Part shown: piece after piece, positions 1 to 12,200 of the stretch
Layout of the letters: each line of letters begins with the position of its first letter
How positions within the stretch are numbered: position 1 is the first letter of the stretch
NCBI GenBank assembly: GCA_905221605.1
Contig: CAJNDS010000440.1
Coordinates: forward strand, 2,501-66,500
Direction of reading: 5' to 3'
DNA length: 64,000 bases
Origin: Symbiodinium natans
Lineage: Eukaryota; Sar; Dinophyceae; Suessiales; Symbiodiniaceae
Notes under the pieces: model-generated
Seen by the model: the letters and a program-made list of their open reading frames with translations, nothing else
Database searches by the model: none
Told to the model about the DNA's origin: nothing
Program-made: the position numbers and the translations under genes

Positions 1-744
1 GGGGTGCGGCGTCTAGTGCTTTAAAGAGTTTGCTTCTCGGATTTCGGTGCTTGGGCGGTGGGTTTTGAGGAGACTATGCAAAGTGCAGCCCAGACCCCTA
101 CCAGTACCGGCCTGAATCCTTCCCTAAACCCTAAACCCTAAACCCTAAGCCCTAAACCCTAAACCCTACACCCTGACCCTAAACCCTAAACCCTCCCCGT
201 TTAACTGTCCCCGTTCCCGCTCCAGCGATGCCCTAAGCCCTAAGACGCTGAGATTCCGGGCTCCTGGACGGACCAGCATTGGAAGAGGTGCATCTTCCGC
301 AGCAACTGGCCATGCACTAAGCTTATAAACCCTAAACCCTAAACCCTAAACCCTGAACCCTGAACCCTAAACCCTAAACCCTAAACCCTAAACCCTAAAC
401 CCTAAACCCTAAACCAAGGGGGTGAAGGGGAGTAAGACTGCGGGATCTTATAAGGTCTAGGGCTTAGGGTTTAAGGTTTTGGGTCGGCTTCAGGTTTAGG
501 GCTTAGGGTCTAGGGCAACATGGGGGTTTAGGGTTTAGGGTTTAGGGTTTAGGGTTTAGGGTTTAGGGTTTAGGGTTTAGGGCAACATGGGGGGTTTACG
601 ATAGTAGGGGTACCTGATTGGGGTCGTTGTCATTAAGGGAACCCTACTATTTGGGGTCTGTTTTAGGGGTCCCCCCTAAAAAAACCCTATAAACCCTAAA
701 CCCCCAAAACCCAAACCCTATTTTGGTAAACCCCCGCATTGTGT
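1..744. repeat. Telomere-like tracts, no supported gene
   Basis: CCCTAAA tracts lie at 121-195 and 328-412 and a TTTAGGG tract at 520-585, separated by short unique islands. The island at 205-320 has an open minus frame but no convincing splice pair. A family D element occupies the right part (listed separately). Both motif orientations occur, so this is interstitial and not a chromosome end. Confidence 0.8.
589..738. mobile_element. Family D short inverted-repeat element (diverged copy)
   Basis: It starts with a GGGGGTTTACGATAGTAGGGG-like end, contains the phrases ACTATTTGGGGTCTGTT and AGGGGTCCCC, and ends near TTTTGGTAAACCCCC, the inverted form of the start. The same order of phrases recurs near 21026, 24299, 36912, 48415 and 62371. 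A secondary CCCTAAA tract interrupts its right end. Confidence 0.6.
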
Positions 745-753
745 TAGGCTTCG

Positions 754-848
754 GAGTGCATCCAGACCCCCACCGCGGCCTGGACAAAACTGCTGGAAGT
801 TCTGATTCTCAATGCGACCCACTGTTCGGATTGCAGGGCCCTCTGTTT
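754..848 (-). CDS. Possible orphan exon
   Basis: The minus frame is open and contains VGRIENQNFQQFC, which resembles the start of a PARP catalytic or WWE-linked segment. That likeness is weak, the plus frame is also open, and no clean acceptor is visible. Treat as a guess. Confidence 0.2.
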
Positions 849-951
849 AACAATTTAAACCTAAACCTTAAACCCCAAACCCTAAACCATAAACCCTAAA
901 CCTGAACCCTAAACCCTAAACTCTGGCCTTTCAACCGCAAACCTCCAAGCC

Positions 952-1008
952 CTTATGAATTTGGATGCGCTTGGCAGCCTTCTCCTCGTCCTCCGCGCCA
1001 TCCCCATC
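952..1008 (-). CDS. Orphan exon, acidic/IQ-like
   Basis: A 57-nt segment follows the acceptor TCTGCGCAG|G and encodes DGDGAEDEEKAAKRIQ and three more residues. The charged run followed by AAKRIQ looks like a coiled coil or IQ-type segment. A CCCTAAA tract lies to its left and a TTTAGGG tract to its right, the flank arrangement seen around most supported exons in this window. Gene unknown; it could be a downstream exon of the OTU gene. Confidence 0.45.
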
Positions 1009-1617
1009 CTGCGCAGAGTGAAACCATGGTGCGAGCTCACTTAGTGAAATGCAATGTAGGGTTTAGGGTTTATAGGGTTTATAGGCTTTATTTATAGGGT
1101 TTATAGGGTTTAAAGGGTTTATAGGTTTTATGGGGTTTATCGGGTTTAGGGTGTAGGGTTTAAGGTCAATATCAAGTTTATGTTGACATGTATTGCATGG
1201 GGTCTGGCAGCAAGGCAGGTCGAAGCAGCATGAAGAACCATCACAAAAGCCATGTCGTGGCGTCGGTTACGAAATCTTTGGTGCTGCAAAAATATCTTCT
1301 CAGCGCTCCTACCCGACTCCTCTACCCCCTTTGGGACCCTAGACTTCCGAAACGAAGCTGGGCTCGTTGAGGATTCAACCCTAGGGCCCGAAACACCTAC
1401 CTTCTGGATTCCTGCACCTACGAGTTGCATAAGAACCCCCCCCCCCCACCCCAAAAGATAAAAATATTCTTCCTTGTAAGGATTACTATTTATTATTTAT
1501 TTTGGGTTCTTAAGCAGATAGTAGGAACCCCCTCAACCCTAAACCCTAAACCCTAAACCCTGAACCCTAAGCCCTAAACCCTAACCCCAAAACCCTGAAC
1601 CCTGCGTGAAAGGAATC
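1009..1617. other. Repeat-rich stretch without a supported gene
   Basis: It holds degenerate TTTATAGGG tracts (1050-1160), a unique island with overlapping open frames on both strands (1188-1460) lacking splice support, an AT-rich patch, and a CCCTAAA tract (1535-1605). Confidence 0.6.
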
Positions 1618-1722
1618 CCGAGCGCACCCGGGCGGCCATGGCGCCATTTGCGCCGGCCGGGGGCGCAGTCCCGTACTCTTGGGCAGACAGCGGCCGACAA
1701 GGAGAAAAACCAGACAGCGTAG
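1618..1722. CDS. Probable exon, strand uncertain
   Basis: A GC-rich island lies between CCCTAAA on the left and TTTAGGG on the right, the usual exon setting here. Plus reads through ERTRAAMAPFAPAGG; minus reads through LSAQEYGTAPPAG. Both are open and I cannot choose. Confidence 0.3.
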
Positions 1723-2678
1723 GATTTAGGGTTTCGGGTTTAGGGTTTAGGCCTCCAGTTTAAGGGCTTAATTCGGAACCCCCTAAGTCGAGGCCCAAAA
1801 CCAAGTTCCACGAACTCCTGCCTGAACCCTTCTGCAGACAAACCAACTAAGCCCACGGCCCCATACCCTAAAGCAGTCACTACAACCCTCATCAGTAGAA
1901 TTCTAAGCCTATGGAGCCCTATATCTGAAACCGTACACCTAAAACCTGAAGGCTGCCCTCAAGCCCTCTAACTCTAAGGACTTCTCGACAGCAAAGCTCC
2001 TCAGGGTTTTAGGGTTTAGGGTTTTAGGGTTTAGGGTTTAGGGTTTAGGGTTTAGGGTTTGAGTTTAGGGTTTAGGGTTTAGGGTTTAGGGTTTAGGGTT
2101 TAGGGTTTAGGGTTTAGGGTTTAGGGTTTAGGGTTTAGGGTTTGCGGGTTTGCGGGTTTGCGGGTTTGCGGGTTTGCGGGTTTGCGGGTTTGCGGGTTTG
2201 CGGGTTTGCGGGTTTGCGGGTTTGCGGGTTTGGGGTTTGGGGTTCATTGTAGGGCTTCTGCAGTTCCGGGGCCCCTCGACCTGAAAGGTCGTGGCGGCAC
2301 ACTTTGCGCTCGGAGAGACCTTATCGGGTTTCCTATTTTGCAAGGTGCATATTCTCGTTTGCTGCAATAACAATAGTCGTTATAGTTTTAAGGTGCACAT
2401 ATCGCTTGCTGCAAAAATAAGAAAATCGTTTTGGACAACATGGGATTGCTCAAAGACTTTGGACCTTGGATCCTTGGGCCGAAAAAAATTGGATGTTGGA
2501 GCTTGGGTTTTGGGACCTGTTTAGGGTTTAGGGTTTAGGGTTCAGGGTTCTCTGGGAATCTTCGGGTCTAAAAATTCCGTGGATCTTGGACATGGGGTTT
2601 TGGCTTTGGATCTTGGATCCAAGGATGTTTTCCGAAATTAGGGTAACCTATTTGGGGGGTTCCTAGAGCTGAGATTTT

Positions 2679-2725
<47 letters not shown>

Positions 2726-2735
2726 CGTGTTTCTT

Positions 2736-2772
<37 letters not shown>

Positions 2773-4152
2773 TGCATGAAGGGATAACCCTACCCCGCAA
2801 CATACTTCAGCAACTTGAGCACAAAGCACCCAGGACCCTAAACCCTGTAAACCCTCAGCCCTGGAGGGTTTAGGGTTGAGGGTTGGAATGTTCCCCCTTA
2901 TACTAAGGCATAGGGATTATGGTAGCCCCGCTTATCACCAAGTTGAGGGTTTAGGGATTCTATCATCTGGCACTTTCGACGAGGCGCGCATCGAATTCGT
3001 CGAGATCTACTTCTCGCGGGTCTCGCGAGGAGGGTGACACATGTTCAGACGAATCTTGCCGCGGCTACCGGGCTGCAATCCACCCAAAGCCCAAAGACCC
3101 TACACCCTAAACCCTAGACCCAAAAAGCTCCCTAAGACTTCCATGGCTCAAATCAAGATTTGGGTGTTTCGGCCTTCAGGTTTAGGGTTTCGGGGACTAG
3201 AGTTCAGGGTTTAGGGTTTGAGGTTTTGGGGTTTAGGGTTTCGAGACTAGGGCGCATAAACCGTAGGGTTTTTTTGCTTCCAAAACGTTCGGGCCAAACA
3301 AAGGAATCATAATTTTTCGGGGGTAGAGAACATTCCAATCCTACCGGGAGAATCAATCTTAGCAGCTATTTCATGATTTTGGCGGCTGCATCCGACGACT
3401 TACGGTAAGGAGGACTTTCAAGCAGGGAGCCGCAGGCGAGCTGCAGAGGGGAGGGGCAGTCTGTGCGCGCCGCCCCCGAGTGTTGACGCAGGGTGGGCCT
3501 CCCCGGTGATGGCTGCAGAAAGCGCGATGTACCCTGCCCCCCGAAGATTCTCTGGCTCCTATGGGCCCGAGACAGCACTGCTCTGACAAAAACCCAAAGC
3601 CTAAACCGCTCAAACCCCCGAAGCAGCACCCACCCCCCCCCCCCCCTCCAAGAAATGGCTAACTGCTGCTAAGTTTCAGGTTTTGAAATCGGCCCTGAAT
3701 AGTTCGGGTACGCCTGCAAGTTATTAAAGTCCTTGTGCGGTGCTGGACCCTTTAGGGTTTGGGGTTTGAGGTTTAGGGTTTAGTGATAGCTTGGGAGGTT
3801 CTGCACCTACCAAACACAGCGGAAGCCCTTAACAACGGCCTCCCCTACATAGGTACCCGATAGGTTGGGTAACCCTAAACCCTAAACTCTAAGCCCTACA
3901 AACCCCTAAGCCCTAGACCATCCGGAGTGCCACCCAGACATCTGCCAGACTGGCGGGGGGCCGCAGGCCGAATCCATGCCGGAAGACTCTCCGGTCTGAT
4001 GCCCCCAAGAACCCCCAAAGAACCTACAAACCCTAAAGAATTTTTGCGGCTTGATGCCCTAAACCCTAAACCCCAAACCCTAACCCCTAAACCCTAAACC
4101 CTCAACCCTAAACCCTAAACCCTGAATCTCCGGTCTGAGGACCCCATGCCAG
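1723..4152. repeat. Telomere-like and variant arrays, microsatellites
   Basis: TTTAGGG arrays occupy about 2000-2140 and grade into an 8-bp variant GGGTTTGC repeated about eleven times (2140-2232). A (GT)n tract with a pyrimidine run and a G-run lies at 2679-2772. A partial family C end is at 2884-2937. Islands at 2985-3075, 3360-3640 and 3930-4000 have open frames on both strands but no consistent exon. Confidence 0.7.
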
Positions 4153-4208
4153 CCAAGGCTGGGATATTATGTGCCTTTTTGGGCAGCTTTCCGAACTCTG
4201 GGAGCCCT
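4153..4208 (+). CDS. Probable plus-strand exon
   Basis: The segment is bounded by ATGCCAG| and a textbook |GTGAGTTG donor, and encodes AKAGILCAFLGSFPNSGSP in one frame. CCCTAAA lies to its left and TTTAGGG to its right. No family recognised. Confidence 0.4.
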
Positions 4209-5830
4209 GTGAGTTGTTGTGGCTTTAGGGTTTCGGGTTTCGGGTTTAGGGTTTAGGGTTTAGGGTTTCGGGTTTAGGGTTTCTGGATGTGTTCAGGCTT
4301 TGTTTATGAGCTGTGCTAGGGTTTAAGATTTAGGGTTTCGGGTTTAGGGTTTCTGGTTTAGGGTTTTAGGGTAAGGCTCTGTTCAAATGAGGTTTATAGC
4401 GTCTATCGTTCGGACAGCTTGGGGCTTAGGGTTTAGGGTTTAGGGTGCTGGTGAAGGCTCCCGCAGGTTTGGTCCCTTGTGGAGTTCCCCGGGCCATGAT
4501 GTAGAGAACTGCCCGCGTCTTCCCTCTAAGTGCCCAGGGTTCGGAAAACTGCCCATCTAGCGATGTTTGGCAGACAAATGAGCCACTGGGGAGCATTGCA
4601 TCAGGAAGATTGATTGAAAGGGCCAGCCGGGCAACAGCAGGAAGGGCAACGGGCAACTCGGACTTTTCGGCAGAACCCGAATCCCTAGCAGTTCACGCCA
4701 TGCAACACCCTCGGCTCAAGGATTTGGGGCTTCGGAAACCCGGTAGCCTTCTGAGTCTTCGGCTCCTGCGTGCCTGAAACAAGCTCTGTGAAGACTAGAT
4801 AGGGGCCTCCTAAACCCTGCATCCTAAACCCTGCATCCTAAACCCTAAACCCTAAACCCTAAACCCCAAACTGCCCTTAACTATAATAAAGTTGGGCAAT
4901 AATTCTTTGGGATTCCTCTGTACAAAAGCAGCCCTCGGAACCCCCACAGAAGGCTCAGGACCTGGGGCTTAAAGAGTTTAGGGTTTAGGGTTAGGGCTTC
5001 ACTTCACAGTTTCGGATAGAGCTTTTGGGTTTTTTGGGATTCGGGGCTTTAGGGTTTGACGGGTTCAGGGCTTTAGGGTTTAGGATTGCGAGTCCCATGC
5101 TGCTCAAGACCCAGTTCCTGCTGACTTTCTGGCTCGACTGGTCCCCTTCAGGCGGCGGCACCGAAGTATTTCAGACTCCTTGTGACTGTGGTGCAGAAAA
5201 GGAGCCGCAGATCAGGCCCCGCAACCCTAAACCCTATACATCCTAACCCGAACTAACCCCCTAACCCTAAACCCTAAACCCTTAAACCCAAACAGCGCTC
5301 CGGGTCAGAACATTCTAAGATTCTAGGGCTTGGAAACTGGGGGTTTAATGTACATAACCACCCTCGCAGTAGAGCGATCCTACAAATAGAAGGAAACATC
5401 TCTCATGGAGAGAACCCTGAACCCTAAACCCACTTGTGCTCGACCCTAAACCCTAAACCCTAAACCCTAAACCCTAAACCCGACCTCCTGGGAGCCGGTA
5501 GTGATCCAAGGTTCAGGCCGATGGAGGATTTATGGCTTTGGTTAGAGTTCTGGCCAATCTGACAAGAAGACGCACTTTTGGGTTTAAGGGTTTAGGGTTT
5601 AGGGTTTAGGGTTTCGGGTAAAGCACAGGGCCTAAAGCATCGAGTGCCCTAGCTTCGGGCATACCGGTGACAAATCTAGCGTCTATAAGTTGGATGTTTT
5701 CGGAAACACTTGTTGTTTATAGCCCCTGAACCCTCAACCCTCAATCCTAAACCCTAGACCCTAGACCCTAGACCCTCAACCCTAAACCCTAAACCCTAAA
5801 CCCACGCGCCCCTTCGACAAACTGGATCAC
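4209..5830. other. Repeat-rich stretch with weak exon candidates
   Basis: TTTAGGG and TTTCGGG tracts (4226-4275, 4430-4444) and CCCTAAA tracts (4810-4870, 5265-5290, 5440-5490) flank islands. The minus frame at 4450-4655 is open for about 70 codons and the plus segment 5149-5200 after CCCCTTCAG|G encodes AAAPKYFRLLVTVVQKRSRR. Neither is secure. Confidence 0.4.
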
Positions 5831-5911
5831 CCCTCGGTTCGCTTCACTTCGGGCCAGTCGCCCCCGGCCTCACAAACAAAGCAGCCTCTGGCAACTGCCT
5901 GCCTCATCGGC
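5831..5911 (-). CDS. Probable exon
   Basis: An 81-nt segment lies between CCTTCTCCAG|G and the donor |GTGATC. It encodes VARGCFVCEAGGDWPEVKRT. CCCTAAA lies left and TTTAGGG right. It sits downstream of the UBA exons of the OTU gene and could be a further exon of it. The plus strand is also open here but lacks an acceptor. Confidence 0.4.
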
Positions 5912-6204
5912 CTGGAGAAGGTTTAGGGTTTAGGGTTTAGGGCCTTAGGGTCGGGCTTCGGGTTTCGGGGTCGGGCTGCGGGCTTGGCTGGGCTTGCGGC
6001 TTTTCCCCTGTAGACCGTCGCAGGGACTGCCATATATCTCCAAGACCAAGCCCTGAAGCCCAAGCCTCACATCCTAAGGTTTTCGGGGCTTTAGGGCCTT
6101 AGGGTTTTAGGTTTTTAGGTTTTTAGGGTTTTAGGGTTTAGGGTTTTAGGGTGTTGGGGTTTTGGGGTTCTAGGGCCTTGGGGTTCAGGCGACAATCTCC
6201 GTGC

Positions 6205-6279
6205 CCCCCGCATCGCGCCTAGCGTCTGGCAGCAGAATTGCAAGATTCCTTCTGGATTGTCGCCCACCAGATGGTAGGC
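6205..6279 (-). CDS. OTU gene exon: second half of UBA domain
   Basis: After GACGCAG| the 25 codons begin AYHLVGDNPEGILQFCCQ, the second and third helices of a UBA domain. The exon starts in phase 0 and continues exactly from the 6833-6871 exon. It ends before a GC donor (GCACGG). Confidence 0.65.
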
Positions 6280-9200
6280 CTGCGTCTTGCTTTTCAGTCC
6301 GGCTTAATGTTTATCTCGGACCCTAGGAGTCTTCATTGTTTTCACGGCTGTAGCCCTCGTTCATGCCTTTTCCTCCTTGATCTGGGACTTAAACCCTAGA
6401 CCCTCACAACCCTGAAGCCCAAACCGTGACCACTTTTCAAAGCCCGCCCGGTGGGGTTGGGGTCGGGGGCTGGGGGCGGTCTGCCTTGGACCCCATCCCG
6501 CGCCAAATGGCGGTACACTCATCAGTTGAAGCTCTACACTCGAAGCCCGGAAAGCAATGTCGAATACCGAAACCCTACCATGGTATCAACGAAGCCGCCG
6601 TTAGCCATGTCCCAAATCCTTCCGATTGGTTCCCCAAACCCGAACCCTGTACTCGAACCCCATACCCGAAATCCAGTAAACCTGGACCTGAAAGCTCTAC
6701 AAGACTTTAGATCAGCCACATATCATGAAAGCCCCCGAAACGGCTCCCCCGTACCCGATTACTTTAGTGTCAAAGTCTTTGCTGTAGATTCTTGGGGCTT
6801 CCCCCTGTGCCGGGGTCCCGAAGGGGGTCTGCCTGAATGCACTTTTCGAGCGGGAAGCCCATTGACATGACCTTAGATCCGAACACAAACTTGTAGTTTA
6901 TGGTTTTGGGTTCAACTAGGGTTTAGGGTTTAGGGTTTAGGGTTTAGGGTTTAGGGTTTAGGGTTTAGGGTTTAGGGTTTAGGGTTTAGGGTTTAGGGTT
7001 TAGGGTTTGAGGGGTCCGAGGTGCGCGCTGCACAGGACTCAGGTGGCTCGGCTCAGGCTTGGGCAGCATAGACGCTCTCCGGGTACTGAAAATCCCGGCT
7101 GTCCCTGGGAGCATCGGACTCTGATCCGCATCCATCCCCTCTAAACCCTAAACCCTAAACCCTAATTAAACCCTAAACTTTACACCCTAAACCCTGAACC
7201 CTAGTTAAACCCTAAACTTTAAACCCTAAACCCTAAACCCTAAACTTAAACCCTAAACCCTAAACTTTAAACCCTAAACCCTAAAACGCCCAAACTCCCA
7301 AGTCTCCAGAAGCCCAGCACCCCAGCAGCCCACACTGGAACCCTCAACGATCGCTTGAGGGGGTTTGAGGATTCGGGTATTTCGGGTTTAGGGCTTAGGG
7401 CTTACGGTTCATACCTACCCACCTCTTCTCTTCGTACGCCGAAGAGGAGGAAGCACCCTGGACCTGAGCGCTGGTTGTCGACGCGAGGTGTGGAGGGGGT
7501 GTAATACTGAAGGAGGCTAGTATACGGGGCTCAGGGTCATCGGGATTTAGGGAAGTCCAAAAAAAGGGATACCCCCCCCTCATATACCCTCCAAAACCCA
7601 AAATAGTACGAATCCTGAATATAATTAGGACCCCCCCAACACATACCCCTGAAAGACTCCACAATGGCACGAACTCTTATTGTAGGAAACCCAATTTGGG
7701 TACCCTAATCTAGGAAACCCCGATGCCACCGAGGCCCCTGAAAATGAAAACCTTCAAAAGGGTTTGTGGTTTAGGTTGAGGGTCTCGGTTTTTGGGGTTC
7801 AGGGTTTTCGGGTTTAAGGTTTAGGTTTTTGGGGGTCCAGGTTTTTTGGGGTTGCGGGTTTTGGGGTTTACGGTTTAAGGCTTGGGTTTTGGGGGGTCTA
7901 GGGTTTTTGGAAACCCCTCTATGATCCCCAACTCAGAAACCTGGACCCTGGACCCAGCACCCTCTAAACCCTCACAGACCCTAAAGCTTCGCACCTTAAA
8001 CCCCAACCCCTAACAACGCCCAAGCCCTAAACCCTTAAAAGAGCCTTAAACTAAACCCTAAACCCTAAAGCCTAATAAGCCCTAAGTAAACCTTCAAACC
8101 CCCACCACTCGATAAGACACCAAGTCGGAGCCCTCTGTCCTTAGAGGCAGGCGGTCTCAGCTGGCGTGACCTTCGCTCAGCAGCTCTAAAAATCCCGAAA
8201 CTAGCATGGCCGCTAAAAACTTTCTGAAAAATATTCCTGAAATGTGGTCCTCTTAAACTACCCAGCAAGGGAAAATATGAACATGTCCCAAGGGCCTACC
8301 TAGTATAAGAAGTTTCTAGCCCCGCAAAAACTCCAAACGTCTTTCAAGAAGCCGCCTGAGCCCCAACATCGTAAACCCTAGACCCTAGAGCCCGACAGCC
8401 CATACCACAAGCCCGAAACTCTCCGCCCCCAGGCTGGCTAGGGAGTGGGCGGACTTCGACTGGGGCTCCTAAACCCTAAACCCTAAACCCTAAACCCCTA
8501 AACCCCTAAACCCTAAACCCTAAACCCCAAATTAAATGCACGAGTGGCTTCGTTTTGCAGGCTCCAGTGTCGCAACAGGTTGGCCGGGTTCAGGTGGCAA
8601 AGATTGTGGAGCTCAGGATTTTAGGTTTAGGGTTTAGGGTTTAGGGTTCCAACCCCCCGCCCCCCCCAAGTACCCCCCCCCCACGTAGGGGCATATCGGG
8701 GCTACCTTCACGAGGGGTAGGTAGGAAACGCTAAGCCTACAGGGTGATTGGGTCAAGGTCATATTCTGGTTGAAGCATCGGGACGGCTCTTCCAGAAAAG
8801 ATTTCGGTTTGGTTTGGAGGCTATATTCGCTTAATTACTTCTCCAATAACCAAGTAAAGAAACCTAAAAAAATAAAGTTAAACTATTGGCGAACTCAGCT
8901 TATGAGGTATCTTGTAGGGCCTCAGAACGGCCCCTGCCCCAGGGATTCATGGTTCGAGAACTGGTCACGTACGTGAATCATAGCAGTGCTGCCGATGCCC
9001 GAAACCGAAACCTCCATCCCCGCCGCCCCAAACTTCGCCAAGCCCTATAAGCCCTAAGCCCAATAAACCCTATTCCAAAGAAAGAACCCCTGTCAAGTTT
9101 GAGCTAGAGTTGCAGTCGGGCTCGAATAAGGTCGAGGGTTAAGGGCTTGATTTCTCGAAACCCTAAACCCTATGCTCTAAACCCTAAAACCCGAAGGTTT

Positions 9201-12200
9201 GCCTTTGCGTTAGGGCATCGATAGGGCTCTAACATGGGACAGGAGTTGAGGCCGAGGGCTGCGCAGTTAGGGTTTAGGGTTTAGGGTTTAGGGTTTAGGG
9301 TTTAGGGTTTAGGGTTTAGGGTTTAGGGTTTAGGGTTTAGGGTTTAGGGTTTAGGGTTTAGGGTTTAGGGTTTAGGGTTCCCAGACCCCAATATCTCTTG
9401 ACAGGGAACCACCCTCGGGACTCCAACGGCGTGTCTAACCTTCCGGAATCTCCCCTGTCACACCGTGAGACCCTAACTCTCATACAAATAAGCCAGGAAT
9501 CCACCACAGATCAACATTATCATCCTGGAAGATCTACTAGTTCCTAGTTGGTTAACATGGAAATAGAACCCATAAGACCTTTCCTATCATCTGGGAAGTT
9601 CCCAAAAAAGGGGACCCCGTGTTCTACCCCCAACTAGTATAATCCTTGCTCTAACAAAACCCTTAAATGGGTACCCTCTATTTTCGGAAACCCCCATCTG
9701 CGTCATCCTGGTTTTCGACCCAGGGATCCTAGAAGCAAACCAACACGCGAATCATCCACAAGGAAAAGTAACGGTTAGCCGCTCTCTCTTCCTGTCACTG
9801 AGAACTGAACCTTAAACCCTGAACCCTAAGCCCTAAACCCTAAACACACGCCCTCTTCGAAAATTTGGGCTCCAACCATTCCATAGAGCGCCGCGAACTC
9901 GGGTCTATTGTGGATAACATCCTCCTTCACAGATGGGTTTAGGGTTTGCTGCTAGGCTTTGGGGTGAGCCGTGGGTTTAGGGTTTACTGTTGGGCTTTAG
10001 GGGTTTGGGGTTGAGGGTTTAGGGTTTAGGGGCTAGGGGTTGGGGTTAGGGTTCAGGGGCTTTTGGGGGGCTCCGGGCTCGGAATGGAGAGGTTGAAGGG
10101 GTTTAGGGGCTTGTGCTCAGGGCTGGGGATATATATATATATATATATATCTGTATATATATATATATCTATATATATATATATATACACTCTGTTTTTT
10201 TTTGTTTTTTGTTTTTTTTTTGGGGGGGGGGGGGGATGTCCTGGGCTTCTTCGAGGGACTTCGAGGCCGAGGCCCCACCCGAGTACTGTAGGGGACCAAG
10301 CGAGCCCCATTACTCTTCATTGATTTTAGGGTTTAGGGTTTAGGGTTTAGGGTTCAGGGTTCAGGGTTCAGGGTTCAGGGTCGGGGACAGTTTCGAGGAA
10401 GGCTGCGAGGAAAGTCTCGGGGAGCTTCGAGGAAAGCTTCCTTCTTCACTTCTGAAAAATTCCACGTTGCAGGGGCTTGAGTGAGGGTTTAGAGTTTAGG
10501 GTTTACAGGTTACGGTTTGGGGCTTAGGAATTAGGAACCCCAAGACATGTCAGGAAGGGACCTAAACCCTAAACCCATGAGAACATGGCACCTACTAGCG
10601 CAAGGAAGCCTGCGTCGCTGGGAGAGCTTTCTAACATAGGAAGTAGAAAAGAGCAGAAGAGAATAGGGTACGAAAATACTGATACTATAACATCATAAGA
10701 ATATGCTAACAAGAATTACCACTAGTAACCATATAGTAGCAAGAAGAATAGATACAGTGCTTGCCGGTTGATTTCAAGTTGCTTTGCCGATCTTAGGAGA
10801 GGTCTTCAAAAAGTCGATCCTCCAAACATCCTATAAACTACGAAAGGGCCTTAACTCTTCAGCATCGGATGCTTAGGGGCTATGGTTCAGGCTTCACGGT
10901 TTAAGGTTTAGGGTTCAGGGCTTGGGGAAGCGGGGGGGTGGTGGGGTGGAAGATATTTCTGGACTTTGGGCTTAGGTTGGGATGTTCCGCCTTTTACTAA
11001 CAGGCCTGAATAGGGATTCTAGTGCTCCCCCTCTCAGAATCCCTACTAAGGACCGCTAGTAGAGGGCGAACATCCCAAGGTTTAGGGCTAGCTGGCGCAG
11101 TCTGTGCGAGATGGCCGGCCTTAGACTCTTTCATGGCAAGAGTGAGCTGCTTCTGCTCCTCCTCCAGAACCTGAAGGGATGTAGGGAGGGACCTCTAGGA
11201 GGGGCCCTTCATCTTCTTCCCCTCTATAACCCCTATATATACCTCACAAAGAGTCTATATACCCCCATATTACCCCTAAGGGTCTAGAAGGGTCCGTCCT
11301 TTGGTCCCTTGATTGAATCTGCTTTGAGGACACAGCCTGTAGGGAATGAGGTGTTGGAGTTCGGCGGTCCTTCGCGTGTTGAGTCAGCCGAAGCCACAAC
11401 CACAAGAAACTGTTGGCTGATGTCGCCGCAAGCTGAGGAATCAAGGGTTTAGGGTTTAGGGTTTAGGGGCCTAGAAACATTTAATAGGGAATAACCTAGT
11501 TGAACTGATCCAATTTACCCTCATAGGGCTGCACGGGTTGCTGTCCCATATGAACCCGGACTCGGACTCGAACGCGAAAGCCTCTTGACTTCTGGGGCTC
11601 CTAAGTCTCTTAGAAACCCTAAAATAAAAGGTATGCATGATGGACGTCTAGCCAAGGCTGATTATAGGGCGTAGGGGTAGCCATTTTTTCATTTTCAGAG
11701 CATTCTTGAGGAGGATGGCCCTTGAAACCCTCTGAAAAATATTCCTGAATATGATCCTCTTAAAACCCCACAAGGGAAACATAAGATGTCCCAAGAACCT
11801 ACCTGAAGATGGGGGATTGCTCTGCTTGGGTACCGGCCGATTGCTGGAGGATGGCGTCGACCACCTCCTCCTCCATCCGCTTCCTTTCCGACCTCTGGTT
11901 ATGGGTTTAGGGTTTAGGGTTTGGGGTTTAGGGTTTAGGGTTTAGGGTCTAGGGTCTGGGGTCTGGGGTCTAGGGTTAGGGTTAAGAACCCTATACCCTC
12001 TGGGCGCATCAAGTGCGTGTCCGCCCTCGAGCCCTAAACCCTAAACCCGCTGAACCCTTTTGCCAAGTCCCTAAACCCTCAACCCTACACCTTACACCTT
12101 GAAACCTACAACCCTTTATAAACCACTAAGCCGTACACCCCAAAACGCCCAAAAAACTCCCAAGACAGCAACAAAAACCAAACACCCCCCCCCCAAAAAA

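Noticed and set aside
10053-10343. Frames rich in YIYIYI
   Set aside because: Translations of an AT microsatellite.
11677-11687. GTAGCCATTTT, an 11-base match to the dinoflagellate spliced-leader sequence, as a relict of mRNA retroposition
   Set aside because: It lies on the strand opposite a phase-supported OTU gene exon (11653-11729), where it is explained as the complement of coding sequence, and the match stops after 11 bases.
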